DNA of 64,000 nt. It comes from Apostichopus japonicus. Taxonomy: Eukaryota; Echinodermata; Holothuroidea; Aspidochirotida; Stichopodidae. The position numbers were made by a program, and so were the translations under genes. Positions 12,291 through 27,200 of this stretch are shown here, piece after piece. How positions within the stretch are numbered: the first letter of the stretch is position 1; the number at the start of each line of letters is the position of its first letter. Below the pieces are notes generated by a model. That model ran no database searches. It had not been told where the DNA came from and saw nothing but the letters and a program-made list of their open reading frames with translations. Where the stretch lies: positions 16,110,265-16,174,264 of the forward strand of contig NC_092573.1 in NCBI RefSeq assembly GCF_037975245.1. Direction: 5' to 3'.

Positions 12291-15200
12291 GTAATTTAAA
12301 ATTTGCAGAATCAAATTGTTTTGAACAAGTGATTTTTTCGCTGTAGCTATTCCAAATATGCACATAATTGTGTAGTGTAAGCGTAACTGTGTTGTATTTT
12401 AATATCTGTTCATCCGGCTATAGTCCTCCTGTCCATAAAACTGCTCTCTGTAGTAGACTAGTGATGTTAATAAGACATTCAATGTACAATAAACATGGAC
12501 ATTCCTGGAATGTAATAATAAAGCCACTAATTATTAAAATAATCATTTTACTTTTGAATTTAAATGCTCTGTGTTTTATAGTGTATGTTTTCATTGTGTT
12601 TGGTTTCTAGTAACACATTTAATGGCAAATTGTTGTTATGTTCTTTTTGTATGGTGTTCTCTATTTATAGCTTGTATTGCAATGTTGAGAAGTATTACTG
12701 AATATAACACAGTTCTTCATTTAAGAGTCACTCTATCATTGAAATGTCTTCAGTAAACAAACTTAAGTATACTTTTCATTGTAAAGTGCAAACAGCAGTT
12801 CTTGTTTTTCCTCTCCTTGTTGTCAAGGGTAACTATAAATGCAAGTTGAAGGTTAGGTTTGTTTGTTGAACAAGCTGAGCTTCCTGTCAAGAAGACTTGT
12901 TTTTACTAATTGGTCATTTTTAATATCTAAATAGTATATGGAATGGTTTTGCATTTTCAGCAAAAACCCATTTATCAATGTGTTCTTGAAAAAGTGGTGA
13001 TGAAGGAAGAAATACTATAAAAAAAAACCAGAACAAGAGTGAAACAATAATTGTGCTGTAGGTTTGAAAAAGATTAAGTTGCAAGGTAGTATGATCTCTC
13101 ATCTAAATGTCCAGTCCCTAATACATTGGTCAGCATGTATGTGTACTTCAGGCTGGTTTTAATGGGAGATTCCAGTGAATAAAGTGCATTGTTAATAACA
13201 TTGCTGAAACTTCAGTTAAGGGACAATTTGTTTTAATTTGGTACAGTTTGATGAATGCACCTGGCAATATCAGAGTTAGTTGTGTCATCCTGGCAATTGA
13301 GTTGAGAGAGTGTCTTTGCTTTTCTTGATAATGAACACATCGTTTATCCTTGAAGGAAAATAATAATCTTACACATAAGATGCGTAGTGTTTAAATTCTA
13401 AATGGAAGATATTGTTGTGATCGGAAAGTTAAATGTTGATTTCATTCATTCTAATGACCTAAGTTAACCTGTATCCTTACTGATTGGGAGCTATTATATT
13501 GTGTACTGTTGTAAGAGTGCCTTGGGGGGGGGGGGGTGGTCATTTTAGCAACAGGCCCTGCAGATTCTTCTAGGTAGATTTGGGGAAAATATTTATTTGC
13601 TGTGGTGACATTTATTTGCCAGAATTCCTCAGAGCTGTTGTGGTGCACAAAAGGTTTACCTGTGGTAATATTTGTTCTACTTAGTGACTGTTTGTCATAT
13701 TAATCCTCTGTTGAGTAGTGCTGTCAGTTTTCATCATTAACTTGTGGTTTTCATGGAGTGGGTTTGTGGGGGTTACCTGAGGCACAGGATGGAGGAGGAT
13801 TGGTGGATTTTAAATACACACCTAATGTACTGTATGTATATATAGCTATCCTGCACCCTATTTTCTTTCTTTTCAATACTGCACCCTCCATTTATGTTTA
13901 TATCTTAAGCAGATTACATCAGGAGTGATCATGATGAAACTGCATAAATAACAAGATTGCATACTATCAGAAGATGAATTAGCCTTAAAGTTCAAGGTCT
14001 TCGTCTAACAGCCAGTTTTCGAGTAAACATGGCATTGGTAAAGATTATGCAGGCCTAGCAACAACTAGACACAGCATGGAGAGAAGTTTCACTATAGATA
14101 TGATAAAACAGGGTATTGATTATATTCATGTGCTGGATAGGTATGATTGGTGGGGTGGGGGCAGGGGGCAACTAGGGCATGAAAATGAAACAGTTGGTTA
14201 CAAATTTAAGCTGATGAAAAGAAAAGCGTTCTTTGTTTCTTCCTTATGTCTTCATTTCCCAGATTTCAATACTTAATATTAGGCCAGCTTTGAGAATTAA
14301 TATTGCATTTTGGCCCCCCCTACCCTCCCTCCCCCTGGAAGAATTATGATTGTATGCCCCTGATGAGGATATCACCCACTCTTATCAACAAGTATTAATT
14401 ATATACCGGTTACATTCCATGAAGCTTTCATTAGTCAAGGTTCCTTTAAGTATTTGAACATTTTGTGCCTCTTTTGTCGGTAATAAACTATGAAATTAAT
14501 ATGTTGATGCCATTTGGTAATGTGCTATATTCATATCAAGTTTACAGGTCTCTTAATTTGAAATATTTAGATGTGTAACCTTCTCTAATATGCTTCACTG
14601 GCTTTCAGATGGTGAGTTTGTCATCATAGTATGCAGGCTGTTTTTTTTAATATATATTTTTTTTATCCCATGTGTGCCTTGATCTCTCCTGGTCCAGAGT
14701 GGAGACTTTCTTGTCAGAACTGATCATCTTGGTAGTGATATCTAACCCTGCAAGTAAAAGTGAAGTGGCAATCTATTTGACATTCTTGGCTGAGCCTCAA
14801 GGATAATATTTCCTTGAGTTGATTGAAACACCATGTGTCTGAAAGAATTAACTTGACCATGACTGTTGTCAGTACTTAGTTTTCTGCACTGATGTTTGAT
14901 ACGTATTGACAATTGCTAGCTTTTTCTCTTACTAAACATGCCATTGGCTGGTGAAGTGACTGTATCACGTAGACCAAAAAGAATAAATGGGTTTATGTCT
15001 CCTTTAACTCCACCAAAGTTACCCTGGGCAGTGCTTTTTGATAATATTGATAAATATTGATAAGTACTCAGAATATGCTATATTACTTGGTTGCATTGCA
15101 GGCTTTCAGCAGACAGTTGTAAGTTCAACCTGTTTCCAAACAGTTTGTGCCTTTTTGTGATCTTTCCTTTGTATAAATACTTGAAACATTTACAGCTATA

Positions 15201-18200
15201 AGTAAAATGTGAAGATACTGCTTCGGTCATCTGACATACTGCATATATTTTGTATATTTTTATGTCAGTGGTTTCTTTCAAACTTGAAGCTACATGATAA
15301 AGCATTTATGATCCAAGTTTATTTGACCTGCAAGCTTTTAAAGAACTTTGAGCCTAACAAAGTAAATCATTCATTGACAAGTGCAGGGATTGATGGCTCA
15401 TGAGATTCAGTGTGTTTCAATGTAGGGATTCCCACCAGAGCAGATCCAGTTTAATTACAGGATGCCGGAATTGATGGCTCATGACATTTAGCCTGTTTCA
15501 ATGTAGGGGTTCCCACCAGAGCAGATCCAGTTTTAATAACAGGATACCAGGATTAATGGGTACATGAGACTAAGCGTGTATTAATGTAGAGGTTCCCACC
15601 AGAGCAGATCCAGTTTTATAACAGGATCCCGGCATTGATGGCTCATGAGATTAAGCGTGTATTAATGTAGGGGTTCCCACCAGAGCAGATCCAGTTTTAA
15701 TAACAGGATACCAGGATTAATGGGTACATGAGACTAAGCGTGTATTAATGTAGAGGTTCCCACCAGAGCAGATCCAGTTTTATAACAGGATCCCGGGATT
15801 GATGGCTCATGAGACTAAGCGTGTATTAATGTAGAGGTTCCCACCAGAGCAGATCCAGTTTAAATATAGGATGCCGGAATTGATGGCTCATGACATTTAG
15901 CCTGTTTCAATGTAGGGGTTCCCACCAGAGCAGATCCAGTTTTAATAACAGGATACCAGGATTAATGGGTACATGAGACTAAGCGTGTATTAATGTAGAG
16001 GTTCCCACCAGAGCAGATCCAGTTTTAATTACAGGATACCGGGATTGATGGCTCATGAGATTAAGCGTGTATCAATGTAGGGGTTCCCACCAGAGCAGAT
16101 CCAGTTTTAGTTACAGGTTACTTGTAGATTGTGTCTGTCTGACATTAAAATATGTCAGTTTGATTGGAGAGTGGCCGTGGCCTACCAGGTGTCAGCCAAT
16201 AAAAGACAAGTCATTATTCTGCAATCAAGCAGATATGATGGCACCAGTAATACATGTACTGTTATAATAAGTTGATAACAATGTGAAATGTTTTGTGAAG
16301 TTTTGCATGGTTAAATTAATTCTGTGTATATAGGTTATTAGAACCTGTACAAACATATGCTGGGTAAACTGAATGCATTGGAAGCCATTTATTAGATGAC
16401 CCAAGATATAGGTTATATCAAAGTTTCTGCTGGCCTCTGTAATTTAAGACTATTTTGAATGGAAACCGTAGTATGCGAAACAACAATGCAATATATGCAT
16501 CAAATTATTTGAAACAAGGAACTTTATTTTCAGGTTATGTTGTTTTCAACTACTCACTAGCAATGATAGAAACAGGCTGACAAATTCAATGCATTGGTTT
16601 AATGCCCACCAATAGTTACACCTTGGATTTATCTTTCATTAATTGCAGGTTAATGACACCATTTTGGACAGCAATGATGACTTGCCAGCAATAACTGTAC
16701 CCATCATAGAGGACGCCACAACAACCCCTCTCAGTTCAGAGGAAGGTGAAGATTTATCCTCCACTAGGAGACACAGTTGGGGAGATCAGGCCAAAGAAAT
16801 GAAATCTCATGAAATGGCTAATGATATGAGGTGGTAAGAAACTCACCAGCATTAGCTGTACATTGGGGCAAAGTTTGCTTGCAAATGCAAATGGGACTTG
16901 AAATTTCAATTATATTGACATGTGGATCTCTTGCTATGGTAGGTCAAATATATGGAGAGATGATTCTATTTCGTGAATAGAGCTTTAATTATTTCTCAAT
17001 TCCCAGCAGACTTGGTATTTCCCTTTGCAGATCAATTGAAAGTTGATTAGCATGATATTCTAAATAATGAAATTATGGTTGTATATTTGTAGCTGCCAAC
17101 ATCACACATAATTGTCAGAGATGATATGAACTAAAACCATGTTGAAGCATGGTATTAGATACTGTGTTGAAAACATGAAAACATTTGATCATAAAAAGTA
17201 GGTCAGATAAAAAATAACAAACTTTTAGTCATAGGGATACCATGGTAGTGCAGTGTTTTCAAGAAGCCTGGGTTATTTCCTTCATTTTATTTTATCAGCT
17301 TTAAATGCTAACATGCTTTGAATACTTCAGTCAGTATGTTTACAATACCAATTATAACAGTGGTTTTGTAATTCCCAACTCTCCTCAGTCGTAGCATGCT
17401 GAACTTGGATTCTAACGTTGGAACTGAAGGATTCCACATGCCACAGGAGAAGCCTAATGTGGCCACCACACAACCCATAGAATCTCAGCCCAATAAGAGT
17501 GGTAAGTAACGTTTATTCTCAAAATTAAAATAAATCCCAGTTACGTGATCCTTCAAGTACAATATTTAAAAGTCACCTTTCATTCATGTGCTTGGGCCTG
17601 ACAACCAGACTTCCCTTGTAGGATATCACAGATCAACTATGAACAGACTTTTATAAAAGAAGATACTACCTCCCTAGAAATGCATGTGTTTTTTGAACTT
17701 CTACAGTTGAGATACATTATTGCAAAACAGTTTATTACCCAAAAGGATTCTAAAAGAAGTTGTTGAGTTCTTGGTACACTTTCAATCTTAATATTGGTAT
17801 GTTGTACAGAATGGAGAAGTGGGGAGTTGAAGATGCAATAATACTTATATAATAGTACCCCAACCTTTTACCAACTAATTCAGTCCAAACTAGATCAATG
17901 ACATATCATTTAATTCTTTGCTGCAGTGACATAAGTGGTGTGAATGTTCTGCCAGTTAATATGCAGCTGCTATATCTATGCCTTAGATTCCCAGCTATCT
18001 TAAAATCTTCCTGTGTCTAATTTACTTTCCTCAGATTCCACTATCAATGAAGCTCCAACAGAAAAGTCAGGTGTCACTTTCCAGGTAAATTAGGCCAGTT
18101 GCCACATTATGTCAATGATTTCCATTCACATTAGTTTCTTTTTGTCTTTGAAGTCATGACAAAGTTATGAGCTTTCTTCGCCTCATTGGAAAGAGCAGGA

Positions 18201-21200
18201 ATATGATATGGTATGCCTGAGTTATATTTCTTGTTTTATTTTGGTAATGAAGCTAAGAATCACATCTTAGATGTAGTAATGGATATGTGATGCAGTAGGT
18301 GTGTATACCTGGTGTTTGACTGATATAAGACCCAGTTGGTATGTACACCTGGTGTTAGACTGATATAAGATCCGTTATGTGTGTATACCTGGTGTTAGAC
18401 TGATATAAGTTCCAGTTGGTGTGTATACTTGGTGTTAGACTGATATCTGCTCCAGTAGGTGTGTATACTTGGTGTAAGACTGATATAAGATCCAGTTGGT
18501 GTGTATACTTGGTGTTAGACGGATATCTGCTCCAGTTGGTGTGTATACTTGGTGTTAGACTGATATAAGATCCAGTAGGTGTCTACCTGGTGTTAGAAGG
18601 ATATCTGCTCCAGTTGGTGTGTATACTTGGTGTTAGACTGATATCTGCTCCAGTAGGTGTGTATACTTGGTGTAAGACTGATATAAGATCCAGTTGGTGT
18701 GTATACCTGATGTTAGACTGATATAAGATCCAGTTGGTGTGTATAGTTGGTGTTAGACTTATATCTGCTCCAGTAGGTGTGTATACTTGGTGTAAGACTG
18801 ATATAAGATCCAGTTGGTGTGTATACCTGATGTTAGACTGATATAAGATCCAGTTGGTGTGTATAGTTGGTGTTAGACTTATATCTGCTCCAGTTGGTTT
18901 GTATACCTGGTTCTAGACTGATATAAAATTCAGTAGGTGTGTATACTTGGTGTTAGACTTATATCTGCTCCAGTAGGTGTGTATACTTGGTGTTAGACTT
19001 ATATCTGCTCCAGTTGGTGTGTATAACTGGTGTTAGACTGATGTAAGATCCAGTTGGTGTGTATAACTGGTGTTAGACTGATATAAGTTCCAGTTGGTGT
19101 GTATACTTGGTGTAAGACTGATATAAGATGCTGATATATGACTGATATAATGTAGTAGGTGCATTTCTTTGGTGTGATGCAGTTTGGTCTGCAAGTGTTA
19201 TTCCTAAAGATTATACAAAGACTAAGGTGATATACCAGCAGACCACTAATTAATAAGTAACTGTATTAATTGATGCCTTTTTAAGTCGACCATATCTTAC
19301 ACATGTTAAGGTTTATGAGAGGAGTTTTTAATGTGGGAATTCTTAATGATGGCTTGTGATAAATTGACACATTACTTAATGAACAAGTCAGAGACGGTTG
19401 CATTGCATCTATCATTCACGCTGTTGGTTTCTTGCATCAGGATGGCCTTAGTGACAATGCAGATCCAGAACCTGATGTGAGTGCCATACTGCCTCGTGAC
19501 AATACAAGAGAAACACATTCTGCAGTGGTGAGGCGGAGAAACAGGGTGCCTAAAGATATCAGTAAGAGAGAATTCTTATTTACTTCAGTTTAAATCAATG
19601 GACACTTTGCAATTACTAATATAATATGATTCCTATTTTCATATCATAATGTGGACAGTGGTCTTCATCATTCAAACAATTGGTAGAAACTTCTATAGTT
19701 TAATCCTATGAGAAAAAGCAAAGATATGTATAAGGAAGAAACCTAAGCTCATTTTACTGATTTTACATTTCCAGAGGCAAATCCAGGATTTTGAAAAGGA
19801 AGGGGGTGTGGTACTGGGGTCATTGAAGCCTATTCTAATGTTCAGTGTCTGGGATCCACCCCTAGAAAAACTGAAATGTTTGATTGAAACATAAGACATT
19901 CTGAGGTATATTTAGGATATAATGTAGGTCTCTGAGTAGGTCTAAATGCAGGTTTGTGCTGATAACTGTTGTTAAGTTTTGTCTGGGGGTGAATAGGAGG
20001 GAGTGAACACCCCCCCCCCTGGAACTTCATCTGATTACCACAATAGTTAGATGATAATATAGACATTCATAGTAAATCATATCATTTCTCATCATTTTTG
20101 CAGGAAAGCAGAAAAGTGCTTCCATGTTTGAAGCCCGGTCGTAAGTTTCTACTTTTAGTTACTTTAGTACTTCAGTTTGTTGGGAATTCAGGGTGAGATT
20201 AACAACAATTGTACACCCACCACATTTGCAATGCATATTTACTCTTCACAACTGACATTAAAGCAGATGCCTCAACCATCATTGTCTTATGCAGTGAAGA
20301 ACCGTCTCCCAACCATGTAAGAACACCTAACAAATGAGACACAGGTTTGTTCACAGTTAGTTGAGAGTGAGCTGGTCATCTTAAACATTTCTATGATAGA
20401 AATGCAGCTGATGATTGTTGAATATGCTTCTCCTTTAGCCTTCTTATTTTCGCTCCTTTGGTGAAGATGTATCTAGAAAAACTTAATACAAATATCCACT
20501 GTTTTGTTTTAATTTACTTTAACCATAACCTGCTGACTTATATCCATTTATATAACTTTGGCTTTTGAAGAGATTAATCAATCAGCGTACAATTTAAACA
20601 ATATAATCCAGCTTCTTTGTTACCATTGCAATTAATAAATACAAGCTGAGAGAAACCCAAGGCAAGGATGTTTTAAGAGATGTAATCAGTTCTGTAGCTT
20701 GGAAGACTCATTGAATATGGTATGTGGTGGGGTGTGGGGGGGGGGCTGTAAGATTCTTGTCAGACAAAACGTCAATGACAGTGATGCATATGAAGAACAA
20801 ACAAGCCATGGTTTTACTTACAGCAACTACATTAGTTAATTGCTTATAGTGTCCACTCCTCTTAAACTGAAAAATACTTAATTGGTAATTTTTTTGTTGT
20901 GGACCATTGCAGACAATGATTAAGTATGTTGTCATTCTGTTTGAATAAATTTAACAGAAATCATGTCATCTGAATACAAGCTAGTTGCAGCATCATTAGG
21001 AGGTATTGCCCTTGTGAACAAAATTTTGTTTTGGAACCGAAGTGGAAAAGTTTTATCATTAATATTTAAATTCCTGTCATATCTTCAAATTTCTATTAGA
21101 CCTTGACAAAGCCTGCTCCTTAACTTGAGTACAGTTTTGGCTTTGGTAAACTCCAAAATGCATTAAGCTTGACATTTTTGGCAAGTGATTCAAGAACTAG

Positions 21201-24200
21201 TGAAGCCCCAGTTTGTCAATACCTTGTTAAGCTTACACTAAAGTGCCACAACAATCATTGCAAACATATCTATAGGATATAATATTCTGTTCACCATCGC
21301 GGCTGTATCATGACAATGAACGCAGTGGATGTGTCCAAATATATGACAGCCCTGTTACCTAAAGACCTGTTAACACCATTCCAATACAATATATTTAGGC
21401 CTAATGTTACAGTTACCTCAATATTTGTATAACTACAAAATTACTAAACAAAAAAAATAAGTGAACATGGTATGTAGGTTTGAGTACATTTCATGTCATG
21501 TCACAAAAAGCAAATGGCTAGTAGTATAAAAACGTCTTTGAAGGCCTGAATCCTACTGTTTCATAAGCTTTGTAGCTTGCCTATAGTGATCCTCTATTAT
21601 CATTTGTCACTGTACTCTGTCAGATTTCATTCAGTTATTCTCAAGTAGTACATGGCAGTTGTGTGCAGAGTATCACATTAGTTGATGACCACATAGAAGT
21701 AACCAGCTAAGAAGGATGGGTTGTTGCACATTAAGCAATATTATTTAATAAAGCAATATTGTTTATCTGAATTCCTTTGCTAACATTCACAGGTTTGCAG
21801 CAACTGTCGGGTTTAGGAGTCGCGTAATACACTGCACTCAGCTCTTTATTTATAATCTCAACTCACATATTGATTTATTGTTTTTATATTTTGCATGCTT
21901 TGTGGGTTCTGGAATCCAGAAGATCACAGTCACTTTCAATTGTTTCATTTGGTAGAGATGATTCAGGAGACAGTGTTCCATCAGATGAGCCTACAGCTTC
22001 CTCCAGGTACCTCTCGGACCCCTCCCCATCTGACAGGTACATTTTGACGTGCCCCCTCTCCTCCTCATCCTCCAGTAGTCACTTGACTAGCTGACATCTG
22101 ACCTATGTAAATGTTGGGGTTGTGAGGACAAATTAAAACCAAAAACAGTGATTGTTATCAAGTCAGGCAATATGTTATTTGATCTTCTTATCGTATTGCC
22201 AAGAGAGAATGGAAATGCAAATGGGAAAATGAAACCTTCATTCTAAAACGGGAAATAATTCCACTTCCTCTTGTTACCTTGGCATTTTGAATAAAAGCAA
22301 AGCTTTAGTATCTATTTCCTGCTTTGATTCCCGTTTTGGTGTGATACTTAAACATATGAACTTAGCACACAGTTTTGATATCGCATATCATTTACAGAGC
22401 ACATATCCACTGCAAACATTATTTTGGCCAAAGTAAATAAACAAAGGAACAGAAAATGTTAATATATTGCATTATTTCATATCATTTTCAAAATCTTGAT
22501 CAATGTTACATGAAATGAAACTACTTCTTAAAGCCAAAAGGCAATACAGTTAAATTAAAAATGTGTGTATGTGGGGGGGGGGGGGGTATGCAGCATTGAG
22601 AACAACATAGTTCATATATCAGCTACTCATAGTTACGTTGTGCTTCCAGTGACTTTCCCTAGTGTTAGTGTCTTGTAGATGTTACTTTATATTCTTGGTG
22701 TTGTGCTTTCCTGGCTTTTGTTACTTGATGTCTTGTTAGATGTTTAGTCTCATCCCAAATAGCTAGCCTACAGGATTCACAAAATAAAAGCTTCTTTGCA
22801 TTGTTTTCTTTTGTAACCCTTAGCAATCCTCAACTGTTTCTAACAACCTTTCCCTATCTATAACATGTAGCAAATACTTTTTGTGAGTATTGTGAAATAA
22901 ATTTAATTAACCATTGACAAACTAGCTCAGCAATAGTCGAAAGAATTGTTCAACAAGAGAGACTAAAGTCCAATAAGTGCAAAAACTTTAAAATGCATAA
23001 ATGACTGTTTGAAAGATACTGGAACAAGAAATTGGCATTATATATTTATATCAATCCTGTATGCTTCAGGTTTACTCAATTTTAGCACTGGGCATGTGGC
23101 ATTAAGAGTCAATTCTATTGTGCTGTTAACTTTATTTGAAGTCTTATTCATTTACTGTCCATTGTTGCAGAAACTCTAAAAGTTACAAAAGTTGTAATGT
23201 TTTCATATTGAATGCTGTGTTGTATCTACCGATACTACTTTTGAATAAGGTTTTAACAAATTGATTGCCCTTCAGAAAAAGGAGAAATTTAGATGTTCAA
23301 TCTTTCCAACTATCTACTGTATTTTGTATTCAGTATTGGTAATTTATTTATTTCTCCCTGTGACCAACTAATGATCAAGTTCTATCAAGGTCCCATTGTA
23401 TAAAATTCATGGATAATTAGTTCCTTGAACTGCAAGTATCTCATCAGATCAGGTTTCTTTCCAGTCCAATTCATTTATCATACAAATAAGTGACACATGT
23501 TGAAGGAAGTTGAAAACTTTTTGAATGATAGATGCTTGTATTCAGAGAGTATTGATGGGTTTTTGGTTTGTTTACAACAGTTAACTGCAAAAACCTGACC
23601 ATTTAATCTTTAATCATGTCTGCTGCCACTATTTATTGAAACCTCCCAGAGTGGGCAATGCCAGCTAAATCTTCCTTTCCTTCATTTTCTTGCTTTACTC
23701 ATTTATGTTTTTTTGCTTTTGCTATTTAGTCAAGTTGAATGTGTGAGATAACTAGCATAATCATCTGGTATAATATAATTTATTGTAAACTTTTAATCTA
23801 CCTCACTCATGTTTTGATTTGATCCGCTTGCTTTTGCATAGTGTCATATTAACTATTTGGACTGCTTTCAACAAATAAAACACTTTTTGTTTTAATCTGG
23901 TATATTCCTCACTAACATCGCAGTTGCTTCACTCATCATTGTCCTTTTCATAAGATAAACAGGATTATTGAAGGTGTTGTTAGGTTGATGTTGTTGTTTA
24001 AAACAACAAGGGCAGGACTGAGTTAGCAGACTTTTAGCTGTCTCAGCAATATGGATGAGCTATCTCTCACTTCCCATCTACCATTTTCAAAATTTAAAGT
24101 GAATAGGCTACACAAACTTAAAGAAAAGTAATTTGATGTTGGGGTTAAAAACTTCCCATCTTTTTGCAGATAAACTTGGAATAGTTGACTTTGGTTGAGA

Positions 24201-27200
24201 AGAGTGAATTTTGTAGTAATCTGTTATTGTAGATAGTATTAATGTGTGCTATAATGGATATTGTTCCTTCGCAAAAATTGACAGCTTGGACTTAATGAGC
24301 CCTGAGTTTTCAAGTTATATTAATGGGCACCATATGATAGAATACTTGAAAGCAATCCATCTTTCTTTGATGTTAATCTCTGAAGTGCAAATTATTTCAG
24401 ATTGTTCACTGCAAGTTTGAATTCCTTATGTCACATACTATGCTAACAATTACTGAGTAAAATTATTAGGTTGACCCATTCAACTTTCCTTCCTCAATGG
24501 TATTTGCTGCCAATACTTCTAAGTATTTCCTGTGGCAGTGTGTAACATATCTCTTGATTAGTATTGCAATGTTTCTGTTAAGCATTTAATTTATCCTAGT
24601 TTGTGGTACATTAAGTAGTTCTGAAGCAGACTGGTTGTATGTACAATTGCTTATTCCCGGTCTCCACTTTCACTCTTGACAGACATTGTTAGTTCAGTTG
24701 GCATTCATACCTGTTGTAATTGAATGCAAGGTAAATTAAATGAAAAGGTCAAGAGATATCCAGTGAGTTACCCCATGTTCTTGCTCAAACCTGTTAAATG
24801 CAGCACAGCAGGACACATTCCTGCACCTATTAAAGCTATTCCTGATGTCAATTTTATCTTAATTACCACATGCAACCTCTCTATATCATTAAGTGGGGGC
24901 TAAGTCAGTTCTAAATGCTTGGCATGTGAATATGGGAGGTGTTATGTAGTTTAACAATCTCCTTCAGACTAATGAATCTGTTGGGAATTATTATTTCAGC
25001 TTTAATGCTATATTCAGTTGGTTGGTTCAGTATAGAGTATAGTACATAAGGAACTCTAACTTGGATACATTGTCAGGAATATTGCTTGATAAGAATAAAA
25101 GAGAATGACCATCTTCAAATCTTTTAGATATGGAAATCATTCAATCACGTTTCTTGGATTACTTACTGTTGGAATGAATGTGTGTTGCATCAGTATGTTG
25201 AATGGATAACCGTTTCTTGGATTAATTACTGTTGGAATGAATGTGTGTTGCATCGGTATGTTGAATGGATAACATTATTGGAATGAATTGCTGTCACGGA
25301 TAGGAAACTAAGGAAGTTCCATCTCGAAGCCTTATTCAGACCAGCCATATTTTGGATGAGACTTTTTTCACTTTTATACATGGCACAACAGATCAAAAGG
25401 ATTTGTATGTGAAACTAAAAGAAGCAATTTAACCTCAATTGTGTTTCAACAAGGAATTAATGGTCTCATTGCAATTTGACTGTGTGCTGTCATTGAACAC
25501 ATCTCGCATAGTTTTACACTACTTCAATAAGACTCTACCATAAACCCTTCCAGCTTAAATATCTGTACGCAGCTTCCAGCTAAAATATCAAGATGTGAAG
25601 ACTACTCAAGTGTCAAGAGACTTCAAAATCATGTAGATACTCTTGGTTGGAGACTTCCACGAGAATATCACAGTTTAATAGCCATCAAGAACTGTACAGA
25701 CATAACTGAGCATTAGAAAAAGATAGTTTAACGAAATATAGTGAAGCATATCTCAAGAATGTAATGAGTTAGTTATATTCATTATGGTAGAGTGAATGTG
25801 ATTATTGGCAATTGAGATTGACACAAGTAGTAGAGTATTCAAATCTAGTGTACCAGTCTGAATGCTCAGCTAAATTATGGATAGGGTGTGGTGTAAATAT
25901 GGAGACATTTGTAGCAGAGATACTGACTTACAGTATGGACATGTATGCTGAAAACATTCCACTTATGATCCGGATAATTCCACCATCTCCCATCCTCCCC
26001 AGGTGTAATATCATCAATAGCGTTCTTCCAGAGGGGAGCTTGGAAGATCCTGTAGAGGCAGAGAAGAAAAGGCAGGCACGGCTATCACTCACTGAATTCC
26101 TTAGTGACCCAACCAACTTTGTCCCTGAGATCGACGAAAAAGGCTCGCGTAAGTCTCATTTTAAACTTTCCACATGTTGTAATTTTGTAATATATAAAAT
26201 GCTATATCTGTGAAGAGGAATGAATTGTCAAAATTTTTCTTTTGATATTTGCCTTGATTTATGTTAAATTTGTTATCCTTTAAAGATGGTGTCGAGAACT
26301 ATTTAGGTAATTGTTGATCACATGGTTCTCATAATCTTATCCATATTAATCCATTATTCAAGTTTAATATTGATAATTGTGGGAGTTGCATGGGGAACAT
26401 TTGACTCAGTTAGCTGTCATTTTTGCTTTTATTGTTTCGTCCAATACATGTTGCCCTTATTATAGTAGGGAGTAATAACAATAGGTTGATACATGATAAA
26501 CACTTCTGAGCTTTTCACTGAAAGCATACTTGACCATTAAAGAATGGAAACCTGAAAAACATAATCTTCCACTGAAATATACCATATAACTCATTCATAG
26601 AGTAGTGAACTTAGGTGTAAAATTCATAGGTTTACAATTGCAATAATAGAATATTGCATGAAGAACCATATTGGTTTTTTAAGAGGTCAAAGGTCATCTG
26701 ATATCCCCAGATGTCAAAATCTAAAGGCCTCAAGAAAAGTTTCAGCCAACTTTATATTTAGTATATTGGTCCCCCTTGGCGAGTAACACAAATTAGTATC
26801 TTCTCGTTGCGGTCAAAAGTTATTTGAGGTTAACAGAGATCAAAGTCTGGAAAACCATTAAAGACCAGAACTCCAATATTTTCCACCATACAGCCATATT
26901 CCTAAATGTTGTTTATCCCTTCCCCCCCCCGGAAAAAATGGGGCGTCCCTCACAAAAATCAAGTCGGTAACAGCTGAAGAAGACCATCAATGTATAACTG
27001 ACTTATATATGCTATCAGGAAAGTCCGCACACCCTGAGATAGCCATCTCATGCAAACATTAGCCAAAATTATACTCACCTCAGTAACTATAGCTGTAGTA
27101 GTTGGTGATACCTCAAATGTCTGAGGGGGGATGGGGGGGGTGTAAACATTTCTTCATTGTCCATATTGGTTTTGTGAATTAAAAAACAGTTGAGTACCTA

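Noticed and set aside
25812-26002. Coding start upstream of exon 8
   Set aside because: In-frame read-through of intron. A strong pyrimidine tract and AG at 26001-26002 mark the exon start.
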